DNA of 64,000 nt from Streptomyces xantholiticus (GTDB lineage: Bacteria > Actinomycetota > Actinomycetes > Streptomycetales > Streptomycetaceae). Location: NCBI RefSeq assembly GCF_014651015.1, contig NZ_BMWB01000004.1, positions 186,001 to 250,000 on the forward strand, given 5' to 3'. Positions 28,930 to 37,428 of the stretch are shown here, piece after piece. The position numbers were made by a program, and so were the translations under genes. The notes under the pieces were generated by a model. The model made no database searches and was not told the origin of the DNA. It saw only the letters and a program-made list of their open reading frames with translations. The stretch's first letter is position 1; each line of letters starts with the position of its first letter.

Positions 28930-29310
28930 ATGAGTGACGCGACCTCCCCCAATGAAACGCCGGGATCACCCGAATCGCCCGACTTCGACGCCATGACGCG
29001 TGACATCGCCGAGGTCCCGGCCGTCGAGGTGATCGTCACGGTCGCGGTGAACCTGATGAGCGCGGCAGCGGTGAAACTCGGCCTGACCGAGGACGCCGAG
29101 GACCACAAGGACCTCGACGAGGCCCGCAAGCTGGTCCACGCCCTCGCCGGTCTGCTGGACGCCAGTACGACGGAGATCAGCTCCTTCCACGCGGCACCGC
29201 TGCGGGACGGGCTGAAGTCCCTGCAGCTCGCCTTCCGTGAGGCGTCGCTGGTGCCGGACGAGCCGGGTCAGGGCCCCGGGGAGAAGTACACCGGTCCGGT
29301 CTACGGCTGA
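28930..29310 (+). CDS. DUF1844 domain protein
   Basis: A 126-residue acidic soluble protein. The central part VPAVEVIVTVAVNLMSAAAVKLGL and EDHKDLDEARKLVHALAGLLD is the DUF1844 domain, of unknown role and widespread in actinobacteria. N- and C-terminal tails are low-complexity (Pro/Glu-rich; GEKYTGPVYG at the end). The ATG at 28930 was chosen over a GTG three codons earlier, because MSDA is the usual start. It is divergent from infC, a neighbourhood kept in other streptomycetes as far as I recall. It runs towards, and nearly meets, the convergent SseB gene. Confidence 0.85.
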   Translation: MSDATSPNETPGSPESPDFDAMTRDIAEVPAVEVIVTVAVNLMSAAAVKLGLTEDAEDHKDLDEARKLVHALAGLLDASTTEISSFHAAPLRDGLKSLQLAFREASLVPDEPGQGPGEKYTGPVYG

Positions 29311-29318
29311 CCCTTCGG

Positions 29319-30062
29319 TTACCCCTGTTCCTTTACGTAGAAGGGCTCGCCCGGAGCGGTGGCCCCGGCCGGCAGCAGCGCCAGGTCGATTCCCCGCACC
29401 AGGCGGGCCCTCAGTACGTCGTCGGCCGCCAGCGCCTGCGCCACGCGCCGGCCGGCCTCCGCGGGCGCCGTGTCCGCCGCGACCACGAGCGCGAGCGTCC
29501 CGTCGGCGTCCCGGCCGGGGCCGAGGTGTGCGCGCAGCACCGCGGGCTCCGCGGCGAGCACCTTCCGCAGCACCTCGGTGACCGCGGGATCGGCGAGCGG
29601 GGCGGAGCTCGTGCGGCCCTCGGCGAGGGCGAGCAGGGCAGGACCGGTCAGCTGGTACGGCACGGGCCCGGCCAGGTCCAGCACGAGGGTGTCCGCCTTC
29701 TCGTGGGCGGCGGCCTGCAGCGCCTGGTGCAGCGGCACGGCGACGGGGCGGGCCTCGGGGTTCCAGCGGGCGAGCGACGCGATCGAGGTGAACGCCGGGA
29801 GCGCGCGGCGGGAGCCGGCCGTGAGCGTCGGCACGGCCATGTCGCTGGTCTTCTCACGGCGCAGCCCGGTCTCCGCGTCCTCCTCGACCTCGCCGAGCAC
29901 GGCGACGACGGGAACCAGGAGCCGGGCGCCCCGAAGCGCCTCGAGGACCGGCTGTTCGGCGGTGCGGTCCTCGGACCAGGCGGCGAGAGCCGCCTCCAGG
30001 GCCGGGTCGGCAGTGCCGTCGTCGTCGGAGAAACCGGGATCGGGAATGTTCTTGAGCGCCAC
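29319..30062 (-). CDS. SseB-domain protein
   Basis: A 247-residue soluble protein with an SseB N-terminal domain. VLEALRGARLLVPVVAVLGE and VGTA-like strands (DMAVPTLTAGSRRALPAFTSIASLARW, PEARPVAVPLHQALQAA) are typical of the family, which in E. coli was described as an enhancer of serine sensitivity. The C-terminal half (LALVVAADTAPAEAGRRVAQALA) resembles the SseB C-terminal domain. The function is unknown. The start is a GTG at 30062 (ALKNIPDPGFSDDDG). The gene sits 42 bases downstream of the T7SS-linked mycosin gene's stop, on its own side of the promoter, in an arrangement with infC that is common in Streptomyces. Confidence 0.85.
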   Translation of the reverse strand: MALKNIPDPGFSDDDGTADPALEAALAAWSEDRTAEQPVLEALRGARLLVPVVAVLGEVEEDAETGLRREKTSDMAVPTLTAGSRRALPAFTSIASLARWNPEARPVAVPLHQALQAAAHEKADTLVLDLAGPVPYQLTGPALLALAEGRTSSAPLADPAVTEVLRKVLAAEPAVLRAHLGPGRDADGTLALVVAADTAPAEAGRRVAQALAADDVLRARLVRGIDLALLPAGATAPGEPFYVKEQG

Positions 30063-30103
30063 CCGACGAGCCTAACGTCCTGGCGGCGGGCGCCCGCGCA
30101 CGG

Positions 30104-31279
30104 TCAGGGGCGGTGGGTGCGGCCACCCCGCCACAGGGCGACGGCCGTGGCCAGCAGCAGGGCACCGACACCGCCGGCGGCCGCGGCCGGCCAGCCGACG
30201 GAGCCACCGTCCTCGTCGGCGGGCTCCGGGCCGGGCCCGAAGTACTCCTTGCCGTAGCCCGCGTGAGCCGTCTTCAAGTCGGCGGGGCGCAGCTTCGCGC
30301 CCTCGGCGATCGCCGCGGCCGGGTCGACCATGCCGTAGCCCTTGGCGTCGTCACGGCCGCCCTCGGGAGCGTCGCGTGCGGTGTCGATGAGGAGCTTTTT
30401 GATCTGGGCGGGCCTCAGGTCGGGATGCGCGGATCGCACGAGGGCGACCGCGCCGGACACGAAGGCCGCCGCCGCGCTGGTGCCCCAGCCCTCGTAGTAG
30501 CGGCGGTCGGGGTCGGCGATGACGATGTTGACGCCCGGGGCGCTGACGGTGGCGTACCAGCGCCGCGTCGAGAACGACGCGTGGGTGCCCCAGCGGTCGA
30601 CGGCGGTCACCGCGATGACCCCCGGGTAGGCGGCGGGGTACGAGATGTGGTCGCCCTTCTCACCGCCGTTGCCCGCGGAGGCGACGACGACCGAGCCCTT
30701 CGACAGGGCGTACTGGACGGCCGCGTCCTCGCCGGCCTCGGGGTGGGCCGACTCGCTGTCGTCGCCGAGGGAGAGGTTGATGACGTCGGCGCCGTGGTCG
30801 GCCGCCCAGCGGATGCCCTGGGCGAGGGCGGTGCCGCGGGTCTTGCGGGCCCTGTCTCGGGCCTTGTCGCTGCCCTCGAGGATGACCCGGACCGGCAGGA
30901 TCTTCGACTCGGGGGCGATGCCGAGCACGCCGGACTCCTGGCCCGGGCCGTGGCCGTGACCGGCGACGATGCCGGCCATCGCGGTGCCGTGCCGGGCCCA
31001 GGACCGGTCGCCGCGTCCGGCGCCGAACCCGATGAAGTCCTTGCCGGGCAGCACGGAACCGGCCAGGTCGGGGTGCTGGTCGTCTACTCCCGTGTCGAGC
31101 ACGGCGACGGTCACGCCCTCGCCCTTGGAGGTCTGCCACGCCTGCTCGGTGTGCATGGCCTCGAGGCTCCACTGCTGGCCCCGGATGGCATCGGCGTGCG
31201 CGGGCGCCGCGGGCAGCACGACGAAGGCGGTGGCGGCGAGCGCTGCGAGGAGGCGGCGGCCGTGGTGGCGTCTTCTCAT
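30104..31279 (-). CDS. mycP: type VII secretion-associated serine protease mycosin
   Basis: A 391-residue subtilisin-type (S8) protease anchored in the membrane outside the cell. Residues 1-30 are a signal peptide ending AHADA. The catalytic Asp 62 is in AVLDTGVDDQHPDL, His 97 in RHGTAMAGIVAG and Ser 268 in GWGTSAAAAFVSG; the oxyanion Asn 204 is in SAGNGG. A C-terminal membrane segment (about residues 361-383) is followed by RGGRTHRP on the inside, as in mycosins of ESX systems. Its start overlaps the stop of the preceding gene (ATGA). No eccC, esxA or other secretion genes are in this window. Confidence 0.93.
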   Translation of the reverse strand: MRRRHHGRRLLAALAATAFVVLPAAPAHADAIRGQQWSLEAMHTEQAWQTSKGEGVTVAVLDTGVDDQHPDLAGSVLPGKDFIGFGAGRGDRSWARHGTAMAGIVAGHGHGPGQESGVLGIAPESKILPVRVILEGSDKARDRARKTRGTALAQGIRWAADHGADVINLSLGDDSESAHPEAGEDAAVQYALSKGSVVVASAGNGGEKGDHISYPAAYPGVIAVTAVDRWGTHASFSTRRWYATVSAPGVNIVIADPDRRYYEGWGTSAAAAFVSGAVALVRSAHPDLRPAQIKKLLIDTARDAPEGGRDDAKGYGMVDPAAAIAEGAKLRPADLKTAHAGYGKEYFGPGPEPADEDGGSVGWPAAAAGGVGALLLATAVALWRGGRTHRP

Positions 31280-33354
31280 CGGACCGTCCCCAGTACATCG
31301 TCCGTGGTCCGGCCCGCGGCCCGGTCCCTGCTCCGCGCCTGGCCCCCGTCGCTGCCGTCGTCCTTGCTCCGGCCCACGGCGCTGCGCAGTCCCTGCTCGA
31401 TGCGCTGTGCGACACCGGCGGCCTCGTGGCCGAGCCCGGCCTGCGCGGGAGCGCTCGTGGCGCCCTTGGCCTGGGCCTCGTCGGCCGGCTGGGGGTCGCT
31501 CACGGCACGGCCGTCGGCGAAGCCGGAGACCGCGTAGACGACGACCGGCGCCTCGGTCACGACCTTGATCGTCCAGCTGGCGCGCTGGGCGCTGCCGAAG
31601 CCGGCGGCGACGGTGCCCTTTGCCGGGAGGGTGAGGGGCATGAGGTCGGTGCGCTCCCCCAGCGACTCGGTCGTGAACCGGTTGTGCAGGGCGAGCATCC
31701 CCTTCTCGTCCGCCTCCGTGAAGACGAGCCCGACGGTGGTGACGCTGCTGGCGGTCGCGTCCGTGTACGTGGCGCGCAGTACGCGGGCACAGCCGACGGG
31801 CTCGAGCGCCTTGGTGAGCAGCGGGTCGAGCGCGGCCGCGCAGCCGCTGTCGGGCGCGACCGCGATCCGGGTCCACTCCCGGTCGGCACCGCCCGGGCCG
31901 ACGTTGTCGCCGGTGAGGGTGCGCGGGAAGAGGGTGTCCACCGGAACGCTGTGCCAGGCGGAGCGCACATGGGCGTAGGTGGCGCGCTCGGGGGTGTCGG
32001 CGCTCGAGTCCCCGGTCAGCCAGGTGCCGGTGACGGCACCGCCGATCAGCCCCAGCCCGAGCACGACGGAGGCGATGGCCCCGACGGTCCGCGCGGGACG
32101 GCGCGTGCGGACCGGGCGCAGCCGGGTGGTCATCTCGGCCGGGGTCTCCGGCGGGATCCACGTCTGCACCGGCGGCCGCGGCGCACCGGGCCGCGGCGTC
32201 ATGTCGACGCTCCCGACGGGCCGCGTCGACCGCGCGGGGCGCGGCGGGGGCACCGGCCCGTCGGCGATCGGCCGGAGCCGGGTGGTGGTCTCGACGTCGG
32301 GGATCGCCCCGTCGCCGGCGGCGGCCGGACCGGCGCCGGGTGCCGGGCCCGCCGGCCGCTCGGGCGCGCCTGCACCCGGGCCGGGCCGAGAGGCCCGTGG
32401 GTCTTTGCCGCGCGACGACTCGACGTCGGGACCGGGGGCCGGGGTACCGGCAGTCGGCGCAGCAGCGCCCGCGCCGGGGTGTGCCGATCCACGTGCGGCG
32501 GCGGGCGGCCCCGGCGGCGACACGGCCGTGCCTTCGGCCCGCGAGGGCGGCACGGAAGTGTGGCGCGGCGGCGCTGCCGGACGGGCGGGCACGGCCGGAT
32601 CCGCAGTCGCGGCGGCGCTTCCCGTCCGGGACGGCGGCACGGTGGGCGGCTGCGGGAGCGAGGCCGGCCGGGCGGGCGGAAGGGACAGGGGGCTCTCGGC
32701 GCGGGCGGCCGTGCCGGGCACCTCCGCCGACGGCGCCACGGGACCCGCGGGAGGCCTCGAGCCGGCCGAGCGGGCGGGCACGGCGACGCCCGGAACGGGC
32801 CGCGCCGCCGTCGAGTGGGCAGAGGGCGGCGCGATTGCATCCACCTCGGGGCGCCGCATCGCCTCCTCTGCGCCGAGGGACCGGGACGCCGGACTTCCGG
32901 GGTGGGCCGAGCCCGGCGGGACGGCCGGCGCGTCCGCGGAGGTAGCCGGCTCCACCGGGTCTCCCGCCCGGGAGGCCGGCACCTGGTGCGGGGGCACCGG
33001 ACCCGCGGGGTGGCCCGGGGCCGTGCGCGACTGCGGGCCGGCTGGACGCTCCGAGCCGGCCGAGCGGGCGGGCGTGGCGACGGGCGAAGGACCGGTCGGT
33101 CCCGCGTACCCGGCACGGGGCGGCGGCGCAGAGGTGCGCGGAGGCGACGTCGGCGGGCCGGGTCGTGCCGGGGCCGCGGGTGGCGGCACCGTGACGGCCG
33201 CAGGCGCCACGTCCGCCGGCCGCGCCGGCGCGCCGGGGACGGCCGGGTTCGTGGACGGCTGCGCCGGGGCGTCGTCGGGGGGCAGGAGGGCGTCGGCGAT
33301 GCGGGAGCGGGGCGGGGGCTGAGGGCCGGAAGGGCGCTGCGCCTCCGTGCTCAT
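31276..33354 (-). CDS. Pro/Ala-rich single-pass membrane protein coupled to mycosin
   Basis: A 692-residue protein with three parts. Residues 1-420 are a disordered, presumably cytoplasmic Pro/Ala/Arg region with recurring PPSR, PARSAGS and TTRLRP elements; TTRLRP occurs twice, near residues 363 and 403. One membrane segment (about 421-443, TVGAIASVVLGLGLIGGAVTG) follows. The last 250 residues, outside the cell, look folded, with paired cysteines (SGCAAALD..GCARVLRATYT) and LVFTEADEKGMLALHNR. It has no signal peptide. Translational coupling to mycosin suggests a partner or regulator of the protease. Doubled Thr motifs next to Arg are the sort of site FHA domains bind when phosphorylated, but that is conjecture. 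Confidence 0.75.
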   Translation of the reverse strand: MSTEAQRPSGPQPPPRSRIADALLPPDDAPAQPSTNPAVPGAPARPADVAPAAVTVPPPAAPARPGPPTSPPRTSAPPPRAGYAGPTGPSPVATPARSAGSERPAGPQSRTAPGHPAGPVPPHQVPASRAGDPVEPATSADAPAVPPGSAHPGSPASRSLGAEEAMRRPEVDAIAPPSAHSTAARPVPGVAVPARSAGSRPPAGPVAPSAEVPGTAARAESPLSLPPARPASLPQPPTVPPSRTGSAAATADPAVPARPAAPPRHTSVPPSRAEGTAVSPPGPPAAARGSAHPGAGAAAPTAGTPAPGPDVESSRGKDPRASRPGPGAGAPERPAGPAPGAGPAAAGDGAIPDVETTTRLRPIADGPVPPPRPARSTRPVGSVDMTPRPGAPRPPVQTWIPPETPAEMTTRLRPVRTRRPARTVGAIASVVLGLGLIGGAVTGTWLTGDSSADTPERATYAHVRSAWHSVPVDTLFPRTLTGDNVGPGGADREWTRIAVAPDSGCAAALDPLLTKALEPVGCARVLRATYTDATASSVTTVGLVFTEADEKGMLALHNRFTTESLGERTDLMPLTLPAKGTVAAGFGSAQRASWTIKVVTEAPVVVYAVSGFADGRAVSDPQPADEAQAKGATSAPAQAGLGHEAAGVAQRIEQGLRSAVGRSKDDGSDGGQARSRDRAAGRTTDDVLGTVR

Positions 33355-33538
33355 GCCACCCCCCGTTGCTCAACCAGCTCCCGCCGACGGATCACCGTGC
33401 GGGGCAGGCGCGTTCATCACCTCGTGCCCGTCACTCTAACGGCCACCACCGGTGGCGTAGGCCACGTGCCTGTGGTCCGTGGGGATCTGCCCAGAACATC
33501 CCCTACCCCGGGGTAATCATGTCTGGCAGGCTCAGGCC

Positions 33539-34741
33539 ATGACTCCCCGCGCCGCTGACCGGGCCCGCTACGACAGGGCCACCGCGCATCTCGACGCGCC
33601 GCTCGCGATCGTCGATCTCGAGGCGTTCGACGCCAATGCCGGAGATCTGGTGCGGCGGGCCGGAGGCAAGCCGATCCGGGTCGCCAGCAAGTCGCTGCGC
33701 TGCCGGGCGCTGCTGGAGCGGGTGCTGGCCATGGACGGGTTCGCGGGGATCATGTCGTTCACGCTGGACGAGTCGATCTGGCTGGCCCGGGCCGGTTTCC
33801 AGGACGTACTGCTCGCCTACCCGTCCGCGGACCGCGCCGGTTTCGCCGAGCTCGCGGGCGACCCCAAGCTCGCCGCCGCCGTGACGGTGATGGTCGACGA
33901 CCCGGCGCAACTGGAACTCGTCGACCGGGCTCGTTCGGGCGGCGCGGAGGAGATCCGGATCTGTCTCGAACTGGACACTGCTCTGCATCTGTTGGGCGGC
34001 CGCGTCCGGGTCGGAGCGCGGCGTTCTCCGCTGCGTGAGCCCGCTCAGCTGGCCGAGTTGGCCCGTTCGGTCGCGCGCCGGCCGGGTTTTCGTCTGGTGG
34101 GGCTGATGGCGTACGAGGGCCATGTCGCCGGGGTGGGTGACTCGGTGGCCGGTTCGCCCGTGCGTTCGCGTGCCGTACGGCTGATGCAGCGCGCGGCCCG
34201 TAAGGAGCTCGCCTCACGCCGGGCCACTGTGGTGCGGACGGTGCGGGCCGTGGCGCCGGAGCTGGAGTTCGTCAACGGCGGCGGCACCGGCAGTGTGCAG
34301 CACACGGCCGCGGAGGACGCCGTCACCGAGATCGCCGCCGGGTCCGGCCTCTACGTACCGCGGTTGTTCGACAACTACACGTCGTTCACCGGCCGTCCGG
34401 CCGCGCTGTTCGCCCAGCCGGTGGTGCGCCGCCCGGGCGTGGGCGCGGTGACCGTACTCGGTGGCGGCTATCCCGCTTCCGGCGCGGCCGGCCGGGACCG
34501 GCTGCCCGTCCCGTATCTGCCGGAGGGCCTGCGCTACGACCCCAGGGAGGGGGCCGGGGAGGTGCAGACCCCGCTGCTGGGGCCGCAGGCCGACGATCTG
34601 CTGATCGGCGACAAGGTGTGGTTCCGGCACGCCAAGGCCGGTGAGCTGTGCGAGCGTTTCGACAGTCTGCATCTCGTCGAGGGCGACCGGGTGACCGGCA
34701 CCGTGCCGACGTACCGGGGCGAGGGACGCACCTTCCTCTGA
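33539..34741 (+). CDS. alanine-racemase-fold amino acid deaminase/aldolase
   Basis: A 400-residue PLP protein with an alanine racemase N-terminal TIM barrel and a D-serine dehydratase/D-threonine aldolase-like C-terminal domain. LAIVDLEAFDANAGDLVRRA opens the barrel, and KPIRVASKSLRCRALLERVL carries the PLP-binding Lys (VASKS). GLMAYEGHVAGVGD and EFVNGGGTGSVQHTAAED are conserved phosphate-binding and substrate parts, and the end GDKVWFRHAKAGELCERF holds the metal-binding HxxxxxxxC pattern of this family. It probably deaminates or cleaves a D-hydroxy amino acid. The ATG at 33539 is chosen; the upstream frame has no support. It is divergent from the mycosin operon. Confidence 0.88.
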   Translation: MTPRAADRARYDRATAHLDAPLAIVDLEAFDANAGDLVRRAGGKPIRVASKSLRCRALLERVLAMDGFAGIMSFTLDESIWLARAGFQDVLLAYPSADRAGFAELAGDPKLAAAVTVMVDDPAQLELVDRARSGGAEEIRICLELDTALHLLGGRVRVGARRSPLREPAQLAELARSVARRPGFRLVGLMAYEGHVAGVGDSVAGSPVRSRAVRLMQRAARKELASRRATVVRTVRAVAPELEFVNGGGTGSVQHTAAEDAVTEIAAGSGLYVPRLFDNYTSFTGRPAALFAQPVVRRPGVGAVTVLGGGYPASGAAGRDRLPVPYLPEGLRYDPREGAGEVQTPLLGPQADDLLIGDKVWFRHAKAGELCERFDSLHLVEGDRVTGTVPTYRGEGRTFL

Positions 34742-34759
34742 GCTCCGGGAGAGCCGGGT

Positions 34760-35389
34760 TCAGTGGGCGACGGTGAACCGCGTGCGGCGGTGCTTCGGCA
34801 GCTCGGCCTCGTCGAGCAGCGCGACCGCGAAGTCCTCCATCGATATGGCGGAGGTGCCCCGGGCGTCGACGAGCAGTTCGTCGGTGCCGAGCCGGTAGGT
34901 GCCCGTCCGCTCGCCGGGCTCCAGGAGGGCGGGCGGGCTGAGGTAGACCCAGTCCGCCGAGGTGTCGGCACGGCAGAGGTCGAGCTGGGCGGCGCAAGCG
35001 GCGGCGATGGGTCGCAAGTCGGCCGGGAAGCCCGGGTCGTCGACCACGGTGGAGCCGGACCCGCCCGGCAGGGTGAGGGTCGCCGCGCCGCCGACGACGA
35101 GTAGCCGTACGCCGGCGCGGGCCGTTCCGGCCAGCAGCGCCGCGGCGGAGCTCCTGCTCCCGCCCCGGCGCCGGTCGGGTGGCGCCGATCACGAGCTGCC
35201 GGCCGGTGCTCAGGGCGGCGACGGACTCGGCGTCCGCGGCGTCGCCGATCCGTCGGCGTGCGGCGGCGGGCAGACCGGCCGCGCGTGCCGGTGGCGTACG
35301 ACGGCGGTGACGTCATGGCCTCGGGACAGGGCTTCCGCCACCGTCCGGCGTCCGACGTTCCCCGCTGCTCCGAACACGGTGATGCGCAT
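34760..35389 (-). pseudogene. NAD(P)H-binding (YwnB-like) oxidoreductase, frameshifted
   Basis: The gene should start at 35389 (MRITVFGAAGNVGRRTVAEALSRG, a perfect NAD(P) loop, with AAGGAG upstream) and end at 34760 (ISMEDFAVALLDEAELP..RRTRFTV). After TAVVRHRHA the frame breaks; a second frame carries GDAADAESVAALSTG and QLVIGATRPAPG; a third carries AALLAGTARAGVRLLVVGGAA and the rest of the protein. At least two indels are needed, one near 35285 and one near 35160. Total length fits the roughly 210 residues of NmrA/YwnB-like reductases. Either a young pseudogene or errors in GC-rich sequence. The last 290 bases alone form an open frame that tools would call as a separate gene. Confidence 0.75.
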
Positions 35390-36266
35390 GGTCCGACTTC
35401 TCCTTGTGACGACGGGTGTTGGTGGTCTGCGCGGCGACGAGGGCACCGAGGACGACGAGTCCGCCGACGGCCTGCAGAAGGTTCAGCTGCTGACCGAGAA
35501 CCGCCATGCCGAGGAGCGTGGCGACCACGGGGCTGAGCAGCCCGAGGAACGAGACGGCCGTGGGCGGCAGCGCCCGGATGCCGCGGAACCAGAGCGCGTA
35601 GGCGACGGCGGCGCCGATGATCGAGAGGTAGGCGTAGCCCGCGAGGTTCGCCCCGGTGAGGGCGGCCGGCGGCGGGCCTTCCACGGCGAGCGCGACGGGG
35701 AGCAGCAGCAGGCCGCCGGCGACGAGCTGCCAGCCGGTGGTCGCGAGCAGCGGTGCGGGCGATGTCCAGCGCTTGGCGAGGACGACCCCGACCGCCATGA
35801 CGAGCGCTCCGCCGAGGGCGGCGGCGACACCGACGGGATCCAGCCGTGCGTCGGCGCGCAGCACGAGCAGGCTGACCCCGCCGACGCCGGCCAACCCGGC
35901 GAGGACGGTGCGCGGCGACAGCCGCTCGCCGAGGAGACCCGCGGACAGTCCGGCGGCGAGCAGCGGCTGTACGGCTCCGACTGTCGCGGCGACGCCCCCC
36001 GGCAGCCGGTACGCGGCGACGAAGAGCAGTGCGAGGAACAGCCCTATGTTCAACGCGCCGAGCACGAACGCGCGCCACCACCACCCGCCGCGCGGCAGCT
36101 GCCGGGTGACGGCCAAGAGCAGGAGTCCTGCAGGCAGGGCCCGTACGAGGGCGGCGAGCAACGGTCGGTCAGGGGGCAGCAGTTCGGTGGTGACGAGGTA
36201 GGTGGTGCCCCAGATGGCGGGTGCGAGTGCGGTGACGAGGACGATTCTCGCCCGGTTGCTTAGCAC
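35313..36266 (-). CDS. EamA-family transporter, divergent from MarR fusion
   Basis: A 317-residue membrane protein with ten hydrophobic segments in two EamA repeats (ALAPAIWGTTYLVTTELLPPDRPLL at the start; AYALWFRGIRALPPTAVSFLGLLSPVVATLLG in the second). It should export a drug or metabolite under control of the divergent MarR-type gene. A -10-like TACATT six bases before the GTG at 36266 favours that codon as a leaderless start; an ATG at 36284 is the alternative. The last 30 residues (after AAQTTNTRRH) run in a different frame through the start of the broken oxidoreductase gene and look unlike EamA tails, so the original stop may have been lost by an indel. Confidence 0.85.
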   Translation of the reverse strand: MLSNRARIVLVTALAPAIWGTTYLVTTELLPPDRPLLAALVRALPAGLLLLAVTRQLPRGGWWWRAFVLGALNIGLFLALLFVAAYRLPGGVAATVGAVQPLLAAGLSAGLLGERLSPRTVLAGLAGVGGVSLLVLRADARLDPVGVAAALGGALVMAVGVVLAKRWTSPAPLLATTGWQLVAGGLLLLPVALAVEGPPPAALTGANLAGYAYLSIIGAAVAYALWFRGIRALPPTAVSFLGLLSPVVATLLGMAVLGQQLNLLQAVGGLVVLGALVAAQTTNTRRHKEKSDHAHHRVRSSGERRTPDGGGSPVPRP

Positions 36267-36305
36267 TAAGGCAATGTACCTCATCGCTAAGCAAAGGCCT
36301 AGACT
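36256..36305. promoter_or_regulatory. MarR-type operator and divergent leaderless promoters
   Basis: TTGCTTAGC (36256-36264) and GCTAAGCAA (36286-36294) are a perfect 9-base inverted repeat spaced by 21 bases. Inside, 36256-36274 is itself a near-palindrome (TTGCTTAG...CTAAGGCAA). The rightward -10 TAGACT (36300-36305) lies six bases before the MarR ATG, and the leftward -10 TACATT (36278-36273) six bases before the EamA GTG. A repressor bound here would cover both promoters. Confidence 0.6.
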
Positions 36306-36311
36306 GGCCCC

Positions 36312-37409
36312 ATGGCAGACCATGTCGATCTCGTCCTGAGGCAGTGGGGTGCACAGCGGCCCGATCTCGATGTGTCACCGATGGCCGTGATCGGCCGGCT
36401 CTCCCGGGCCGGGCGACTGATCGGCACGGAGCTCGCCCGCACCTTCGCCGAACACGGCCTCGACCGCGCCTCCTTCGACGTCCTGGCGACCCTGCGGCGC
36501 AGCGGGCCCGCGCACCGGCTCTCGCCCGCCGGGCTGATGCGGTCCGCGATGGTCACGTCGGGCGCCATCACCCAGCGTCTGGACCGTCTCGAGGCGCGCG
36601 GGCTGGTCACACGGACCCCCAGCGAGTCGGACCGCCGGGTGGTGCACGTCGAACTCACCGAAGAGGGGAGGTCGCTCGTCGACCGGACGCTGCCCGACCA
36701 TCTGGCGACCGAGAACCGGGTGCTGGCCGCACTGACCGATGCCGAACGCCGGACCCTGGCAGGCACGCTGCGCGGTCTGCTGGAGTCCCTGGGGGACACG
36801 GTCGCCGAGGAGATTCTCAGTTATGAGAACGAATTTTGCGAAACTGCCGCGACCGAGCCCCGGACGCTGAATCGGCCGATCCGCATCGAGTACGGCGGTG
36901 AGAGCGATGCCACGGAGGGCCGGCCGGAGCTGGATCGTGCCCTGGCGATCGCCCGCGACATCGGGCGGACCGCACCGGAGCGGCCCGTCGTCCTGACCGT
37001 GAGGGAACTCGGACTCCTCGCGCGGACCTCCGCCGGGCTCGCGGCCGTCGCCGTCGAACTGCGCGAGCACGGCATCGGGCTGGAGATCCTCACGGGCCCG
37101 CTGCGCGGGGTGCACGATCCTCATGAGACGGGCGCCGGCCTCTTCGGGGTCCTGGCCGAGGCCGCCGAACTGGACCGCGGATCCAGGCTCCAGGCGCGGA
37201 AGCGGTCGCCTCGCGGAGGTGGCCGGCCCAAGGTGATCGACGACGACATGCTGGCCCGGGCGCGCTCACTGCGGGACCAGGGGGTGCCGGTGTCCGAGAT
37301 CGCCCAGCGGCTGACCATCGCAGCCGGCAGGAACGCGGGACAACACCCCTCGACCGCCTCGCTCTACCGGGCCCTGGCCAAGGACCGGCGGCGGGACGGC
37401 GAGCGTTAG
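36312..37409 (+). CDS. MarR-family regulator fused to serine-recombinase C-terminal part
   Basis: A 365-residue protein. Residues 1-165 are an ordinary MarR regulator (RASFDVLATLRRSG, VTSGAITQRLDRLEARGLV, ESDRRVVHVELTEEGRSL). After a short low-GC linker (YENEFCETAATEP) the rest resembles the second half of a Pin/Tn3-type recombinase: RPELDRALAIARD, LLARTSAGLAAVAVELREHGIG, GLFGVLAEAAELDR, then a helix-turn-helix (DDDMLARARSLRDQGVPVSEIAQRL) ending GRNAGQHPSTASLYRALA. The recombinase catalytic start with its serine (YxRVS) is missing, so it cannot recombine DNA; it may have two DNA-binding domains. It probably represses the divergent EamA exporter and itself. Confidence 0.85.
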   Translation: MADHVDLVLRQWGAQRPDLDVSPMAVIGRLSRAGRLIGTELARTFAEHGLDRASFDVLATLRRSGPAHRLSPAGLMRSAMVTSGAITQRLDRLEARGLVTRTPSESDRRVVHVELTEEGRSLVDRTLPDHLATENRVLAALTDAERRTLAGTLRGLLESLGDTVAEEILSYENEFCETAATEPRTLNRPIRIEYGGESDATEGRPELDRALAIARDIGRTAPERPVVLTVRELGLLARTSAGLAAVAVELREHGIGLEILTGPLRGVHDPHETGAGLFGVLAEAAELDRGSRLQARKRSPRGGGRPKVIDDDMLARARSLRDQGVPVSEIAQRLTIAAGRNAGQHPSTASLYRALAKDRRRDGER

Positions 37410-37428
37410 GGACGGCCGCCGCGGGCCG

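Noticed and set aside
34760..35047. Separate 95-residue gene
   Set aside because: It is the C-terminal third of the frameshifted NAD(P)-binding gene, not an independent protein.
36312..37409. Mobile element or active recombinase
   Set aside because: The recombinase catalytic part is missing and no inverted ends, integrase or target duplication are visible nearby.
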